DNA from: JAVVUJ01 sp964582545
Lineage (GTDB): Bacteria; Bacillota; Clostridia; Peptostreptococcales; Anaerovoracaceae
Assembly: GCA_964582545.1 (NCBI GenBank)
Contig: CAZOSB010000003.1
Location: 62,001-126,000, forward strand
DNA length: 64,000 nt
Direction: 5' to 3'
Made by a program: the position numbers and the translations under genes. The notes beneath the pieces are model-generated. The model was given only the letters and a program-made list of their open reading frames with translations, was not told the origin of the DNA and did no database searches. Shown one piece after another: positions 62,704 through 64,000 of the stretch. Numbering within the stretch: position 1 is the first letter of the stretch; every line of letters starts with the position of its first letter.

Positions 62704-64000
62704 ATGAAAAAATCAAATATTGTAGCAATTTTCTTTACTCTAATAGTAGTAATAATCAGTTTAACGCAAGTAGCCTTTTCGGCTGAAGACATTAAGATTG
62801 AAATTGATGGAAGGCCCATCCAATCTGATGTAGCACCAGTAATCTTACAAGGGAGAACCTTAGTACCTGCAAGGGCAATTTTTGAGGCTTCAGGGGGTGA
62901 GGTTACTTGGACACCGGATAGACCATCAGATATTTGGATTAAATACAAGGAAGAGATAGTTTATTTACAGGTAGGAAGCCCTGTGGCAAAGGTGAATGGA
63001 TTGGAGAAGGCTATGGACGTCCCTGCTTCTCTCATTAATAACAGAACACTGATACCTGTCAGATTTGTGGCTGAATCCTTAAACTTTCAGGTAGATTGGA
63101 ACGATAGAACAAGAACGGTAGTGATTAAGTCTCCCGAAACAACTTCAACGGTAACTCCGCCTGCCGTGGTAGAGCCTCCTTTGACACCTCCTGTAGCTAC
63201 GAATCCTGCTATAGGAGTGCCCGAAGAAATGAATGGTCAGGTTCAATCTGTTACCTTTGCTCAAAATGGCAATGGCCATCGTGTAACTATAAAAACGGAC
63301 AGACCTATAAATGACTATGTCAAGATGGTATTATATGATCCAAATCGGTTTTATATTGATTTACCTCTGTATGAATTACGTGCACAGCCTGCAGAATACC
63401 TAACTGAGGATATTAATGCCATTGTAAAGCAAATTCGTTCTTCGCAGTTTGATGAAACAACTTCCAGAGTTGTTATGGATTTAAGGGAAGCATCTGTTCC
63501 TACAATCTCCTTTTCCGCTGACAAAAAGCAGATGTACCTGGACTTTCCAAGGTTAAAATTTGATCCATATGAGGATGGTCGTTTGGTAGTGATGCTGGAC
63601 CCCGGACATGGGGCAGAAACCGGTGGAAAAAGGAGTTTTGATGGTTCATTTCGAGAATATGAATTCAATAGAGACATTGCTAGGAGATTAAAGATCTTGC
63701 TTCAAAACCAAGGTATTGAAGTGCTCATTACGGCTGAAGACGATAAGGATCTTTCCTTAAATGATCGTTGTGTAAAAGCGAATAGGTCTGATGCAGATAT
63801 CTTTGTGAGTCTTCATGCAAATGCCTTTGGAACTGATTGGAACAAAGTAAACGGTTGGGAGACATACATATATAAAAATGGCGGAGTGTCTGAGCAGATC
63901 GGTAAAGAAATCCAAAAAGTCAGTATTCCAATGTTGGGTCTAGCCAACAGAGGTGTAAAGCCTTCTGATTTTTTTGTAGTCAAATATACGGACATGCCAG
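62704..64000 (+). CDS. Secreted N-acetylmuramoyl-L-alanine amidase (partial, 3' end outside window)
   Basis: 432 codons seen. Signal peptide 1-27 (AFSA/E). A copper-amine-oxidase-N-type wall domain (about 30-140), a Pro/Thr linker, an AMIN domain (about 175-270) and amidase_3 from about 292. Zinc ligands seen: H302 in DPGHG, E318, H371 in SLHAN; the final catalytic Glu lies beyond the window. It cleaves the peptide stem from glycan strands. GGAGG is 13 bp before the ATG, rather far. Confidence 0.9.
   Translation, partial: MKKSNIVAIFFTLIVVIISLTQVAFSAEDIKIEIDGRPIQSDVAPVILQGRTLVPARAIFEASGGEVTWTPDRPSDIWIKYKEEIVYLQVGSPVAKVNGLEKAMDVPASLINNRTLIPVRFVAESLNFQVDWNDRTRTVVIKSPETTSTVTPPAVVEPPLTPPVATNPAIGVPEEMNGQVQSVTFAQNGNGHRVTIKTDRPINDYVKMVLYDPNRFYIDLPLYELRAQPAEYLTEDINAIVKQIRSSQFDETTSRVVMDLREASVPTISFSADKKQMYLDFPRLKFDPYEDGRLVVMLDPGHGAETGGKRSFDGSFREYEFNRDIARRLKILLQNQGIEVLITAEDDKDLSLNDRCVKANRSDADIFVSLHANAFGTDWNKVNGWETYIYKNGGVSEQIGKEIQKVSIPMLGLANRGVKPSDFFVVKYTDMP

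Noticed and set aside
1..64000. CRISPR array, insertion sequence, prophage or tRNA/rRNA genes
   Set aside because: No regularly spaced repeats, transposase or integrase frames, or rRNA/tRNA-like sequences were recognised in the window.

Overview
The window is an AT-rich, strongly Shine-Dalgarno-led chromosomal segment from a motile low-GC Firmicute, most likely an anaerobic member of the Clostridia. The evidence is the origin order recF-dnaN-dnaA | rpmH-rnpA-yidD-yidC-jag-mnmE-mnmG-rsmG-noc-parA-parB, two parS sites, a fla/che operon of clostridial type (FliY, MotAB inside the operon, FlbD) and near-consensus promoters. I cannot name the genus.

Layout. (1) 1-5600: a minus-strand carbohydrate cluster (RbsA-like ATPase, RbsC-like permease, Gfo/Idh dehydrogenase, an IolE-like isomerase cut by the window edge) and a divergent LacI-type regulator. 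(2) 5597-9357: recF, dnaN and dnaA on the minus strand, with a DnaA-box/DnaA-trio unwinding element between dnaA and dnaN and a second DnaA-box cluster upstream of dnaA. (3) 9580-18973: rpmH to parB on the plus strand, covering ribosome, RNase P, membrane insertion, tRNA modification and chromosome segregation. (4) 19008-20507: an HxlR regulator, a PEBP-family protein and a VOC protein. (5) 20698-30861: a ten-gene operon for uptake and catabolism of an amino-sugar-containing glycan: a CUT1 ABC transporter (lipoprotein, two permeases, ATPase), a Gfo/Idh enzyme, a CBM9-like protein, GalE, an N-acetylhexosamine 1-kinase homologue, a PIG-L deacetylase and NagB. (6) 30958-36750: NhaA, a DHH phosphoesterase, a membrane GGDEF/EAL protein, RidA and a cyclodeaminase-type protein. 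(7) 36767-39402, minus strand: alanine racemase and an AGCS amino-acid symporter. (8) 39595-62567: a flagellar operon from flgC to flhB, then a second FliK-like protein, a stand-alone FlhB C-terminal-like domain and a hemerythrin-PilZ fusion. (9) 62704 to the end: a secreted cell-wall amidase cut by the window edge.

Most unusual content. The hook gene flgE is present three times. Copies 1 and 2 share a 1294-bp block in which I see no difference, but their flanks have diverged, which points to gene conversion. Copy 3 is about 91% identical in protein. All three are preceded by the same about 75-nt structured leader and followed by a hairpin whose arms change in a compensating way. A seven-ligand hemerythrin is fused to a PilZ domain beside the export-gate genes. 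FlhB has NPEH in place of the NPTH autocleavage motif. The operon starts at flgC with no flgB, and fliL and flhA are absent from their usual places. A perfect 36-bp palindrome after parB is both parS and a plausible terminator.
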